Source: Holosporales bacterium
GTDB lineage: Bacteria; Pseudomonadota; Alphaproteobacteria; Caedimonadales; UBA9215
Direction of reading: 5' to 3'
Assembly (NCBI GenBank): GCA_003503995.1
Contig: DOCA01000039.1
Coordinates: 1 to 8,784 of the forward strand
Length of the DNA stretch: 8,784 bases
The notes under the pieces are model-generated. The model worked only from the letters and a program-made list of their open reading frames with translations, had not been told where the DNA came from and made no database searches. Position 1 is the first letter of the stretch, and each line of letters starts with the position of its first letter. Position numbers and translations under genes: made by a program. Below are positions 7,094 to 8,784 of the stretch, piece after piece.

Positions 7094-7933
7094 TTAAGGA
7101 GTGCCAAAACGGAACAAACGTTTCTCAAGTTCAGGCGTTAGAGGCATCACAAGCTTTTCATCGCTACCAGCAATATGAGTTCCAGCATAAACAAGTTCTT
7201 CTTTCCATTTCGGGCCATAAGCTTTTTCTAAATGAAAATCAGGGAAATTTGGACCTTTAACACGCAAGGGACCAAACTGATAATATTTTAAAGGAAAGAC
7301 ATCTTGCACACGGTAATATTTGTGAGAAAAATTACGCTTCGCTCGATGGTTGGCATGCACAATCAGATTGTTTTCTTGTTTTGTTGGATACACATCAATG
7401 GTGGGAAAACGCTCTGTCTTTCGGCGCACAAACCAAAGACCATCCATGATCTTAAAGCTCTTTTTCTTGGGGCGCACTTGAGAGCCATTAAGTTGATAAA
7501 CCTTAATACTGGGACGATCTTGATAAATCCCAAGCCCAACGGCTTTAAGGTTTGATTCAAGGGCAAAAAGTTTTTTCTTATCAACATCTTTTATAAAAAT
7601 ATCGACGTCATCATCATAAGAAATAATACCTTCGTGGCGCACAGCCCCAAGCAACGTGCCACAGGTAATCCAATAATCGATGCCATTTTGATCCAAAATT
7701 TTGATTAAACTTGCAAAGGCAGCATACTGCAATTGTGCTGCTTCTTGGGTCAAACTAATAGCTTTAAGGGGATCCTCTTGAACAGCTTCTTTTGTCATAT
7801 AGGTCCCCTCAAAATGGAGGGACGGTGCAAAAGGATCTTCAAACTCAAGGCGTGATCCAACGTACCACCCTGAAAATATGGCAAATCCCAAAACACCTAG
7901 CTTTAGGATTTTTTTTACTGTTAGTGAAGCCAT
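7094..7933 (-). CDS. Membrane-anchored LicD-family phosphotransferase
   Basis: LicD-family protein (nucleotidyltransferase fold). Relatives attach phosphocholine or other phospho-groups to LPS, teichoic acid or glycans; the eukaryotic fukutin/FKRP proteins are distant relatives. It has 279 residues. The active-site signature is complete: CGTLLGAVRHEG (91-102) followed by SYDDDVDIFI (105-114), in which D107-D111 should bind metal. The C-terminal YGPKW (239-243) is also typical. A single hydrophobic helix at about 12-26 follows VKKILK, so the protein is probably anchored with the catalytic domain outside the cytoplasm. The AAGGA sequence 7 nt before the ATG at 7933 is a good ribosome-binding site. 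It starts 17 nt after dnaJ and is followed by rfaH-like and glycosyltransferase genes, which supports surface-glycan decoration. The transferred group and acceptor are unknown, and no licA/licC choline-activation genes are visible. Confidence 0.85.
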   Translation of the reverse strand: MASLTVKKILKLGVLGFAIFSGWYVGSRLEFEDPFAPSLHFEGTYMTKEAVQEDPLKAISLTQEAAQLQYAAFASLIKILDQNGIDYWITCGTLLGAVRHEGIISYDDDVDIFIKDVDKKKLFALESNLKAVGLGIYQDRPSIKVYQLNGSQVRPKKKSFKIMDGLWFVRRKTERFPTIDVYPTKQENNLIVHANHRAKRNFSHKYYRVQDVFPLKYYQFGPLRVKGPNFPDFHLEKAYGPKWKEELVYAGTHIAGSDEKLVMPLTPELEKRLFRFGTP

Positions 7934-7950
7934 CGAAGATTCCTTATTCT

Positions 7951-8784
7951 TTACCCTTTAAAAGTCTTCCAAAAATCCTTTAGTTTCTTTGAAAAACTCT
8001 GTGAACTTGGGCTATTATTATGCTCTTTGGAAAGTATTTCAAATTCTTTTATAAGCTCTTTTTGTTTAGGGGTCAAATTCACCGGTGTTTCGACATCAAC
8101 CTTAATATAAAGGTCGCCTCGGCGTTTTGACTGACGCATGATACTCATCCCTTTTTCCTTCAAGCGGAATTGCTTACCCGATTGAGTTCCCTCTGGAATT
8201 TTTACTTTTGTCTTGCCGCCCTCAATGGTAGGCACTTCAACCTCACCACCAATAATAGCTGACGCCATGGGAATGGTTACCTGAAAACTTAAGTGTTCTC
8301 CTGAACGTTGAAAAAGGCGATGGGGTTGAAGAGAAATAAAAACATAAAGATCTCCAGATGGAGCACCATGAAGCCCGGCTTCTCCTTCACCCGTTAAACG
8401 AATACGTGTGCCGTCTTCAACACCTGCTGGAACAGATACTTTTATCTTACGAGACTTCATAGTGCGACCTTGACCATGACATGTCACACAAGGGTCTTTG
8501 ATGATTTGCCCTGTTGCCTGACAAGCTGAACACGGACGTTCCATGGTGAAAAAGCCTTGTTGTGTTCGCTGAACACCCGCCCCATGACATTGAGGGCACG
8601 TTGTGGAACCAGATCCTTTTTTGGCACCACTCCCGCCACAATCATCACAAGAAACAGAAGCTCGAATGGAAACAGTTTTTTGAATACCAGAAAAGGCCTC
8701 TTCAAGGCTTAAATCCATATCATAGCGCAAATCATTTCCTTTTTGCGCCCGAGATCGCCCAGAAGCTGCCTGACCACCGCCCAT
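7951..8784 (-). CDS. dnaJ: Chaperone DnaJ (Hsp40), N-terminal J domain off window
   Basis: Co-chaperone that delivers unfolded proteins to DnaK and stimulates its ATPase in the cytoplasm. The 277 visible residues cover the end of the Gly/Phe linker, the zinc-finger domain and both C-terminal substrate-binding domains. The J domain with its HPD motif (about 100 residues) lies beyond 8784, so the methionine codon at the very edge is internal, not a start. Four zinc motifs occur in order: CDDCGGSG (C46, C49), CPQCHGAG (C63, C66), CSACQATG (C85, C88) and CVTCHGQG (C99, C102). All eight cysteines are present; only the third repeat has lost its first glycine. GDLYVFISLQPH and GDLYIKVDVETP mark the substrate-binding domains. 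The tail after residue 240 is polar and ends in a basic, aromatic stretch. No terminator separates it from licD, 17 nt away. Confidence 0.96.
   Translation of the reverse strand: MGGGQAASGRSRAQKGNDLRYDMDLSLEEAFSGIQKTVSIRASVSCDDCGGSGAKKGSGSTTCPQCHGAGVQRTQQGFFTMERPCSACQATGQIIKDPCVTCHGQGRTMKSRKIKVSVPAGVEDGTRIRLTGEGEAGLHGAPSGDLYVFISLQPHRLFQRSGEHLSFQVTIPMASAIIGGEVEVPTIEGGKTKVKIPEGTQSGKQFRLKEKGMSIMRQSKRRGDLYIKVDVETPVNLTPKQKELIKEFEILSKEHNNSPSSQSFSKKLKDFWKTFKG

Noticed and set aside
8500..8535. Degenerate third zinc motif of DnaJ as a sign of a non-functional protein
   Set aside because: Only the first glycine of the repeat is replaced (CSACQATG). Both zinc-binding cysteines of the repeat remain and the rest of the domain is intact, so this is ordinary variation.
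8782..8784. Methionine codon at the right edge as the dnaJ start
   Set aside because: The residues after it are the Gly-rich linker, which in DnaJ follows the J domain. The true start must lie about 100 codons further right, outside the window.

Overview
The window is compact, AT-rich bacterial chromosome, and every convincing gene lies on the minus strand. I see no tRNA, rRNA, CRISPR array, insertion sequence or prophage gene. The four-zinc-finger DnaJ and the complete YejB/YejE look alphaproteobacterial. Together with the low G+C and the small outer-membrane barrel protein, this suggests a low-GC, possibly host-associated alphaproteobacterium (Holosporales- or Rickettsiales-like). That placement is inference; no rRNA gene is present to anchor it.

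Read in the direction of transcription (right to left), block 1 (8784-4386) starts with the 3' two-thirds of dnaJ. Four genes follow without room for a terminator: a membrane-anchored LicD-family protein, an RfaH-type NusG paralog, and two tandem paralogous family-4 glycosyltransferases. Gaps are 17, 18 and 6 nt, then a 4-nt ATGA overlap. This looks like one operon that builds or decorates a surface glycan and carries its own processive antiterminator. A weak hairpin plus T-tract (4316-4334) may end it.

Block 2 (4385-3414) is a single gene for a secreted 212-residue outer-membrane beta-barrel protein. It has a 5' leader containing a small stem-loop and a 114-nt 3' region ending at a strong intrinsic terminator (3414-3442).

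Block 3 (3413-1) is yejB-yejE-yejF, the two permeases and the double ATPase of a YejABEF-type peptide/microcin C importer. The genes are separated by 2 nt and then a 1-nt TAATG overlap. yejF runs off the left edge at residue 404. The substrate-binding gene yejA, often found just upstream of yejB, is not there; the barrel protein gene occupies that place.

No intergenic gap exceeds about 210 nt. The content is mostly recognisable families. The points worth a second look are the dnaJ-licD-rfaH-GT-GT arrangement, altered key residues in the RfaH-like protein, the predicted periplasmic placement of the LicD domain, and the orphan yejBEF.
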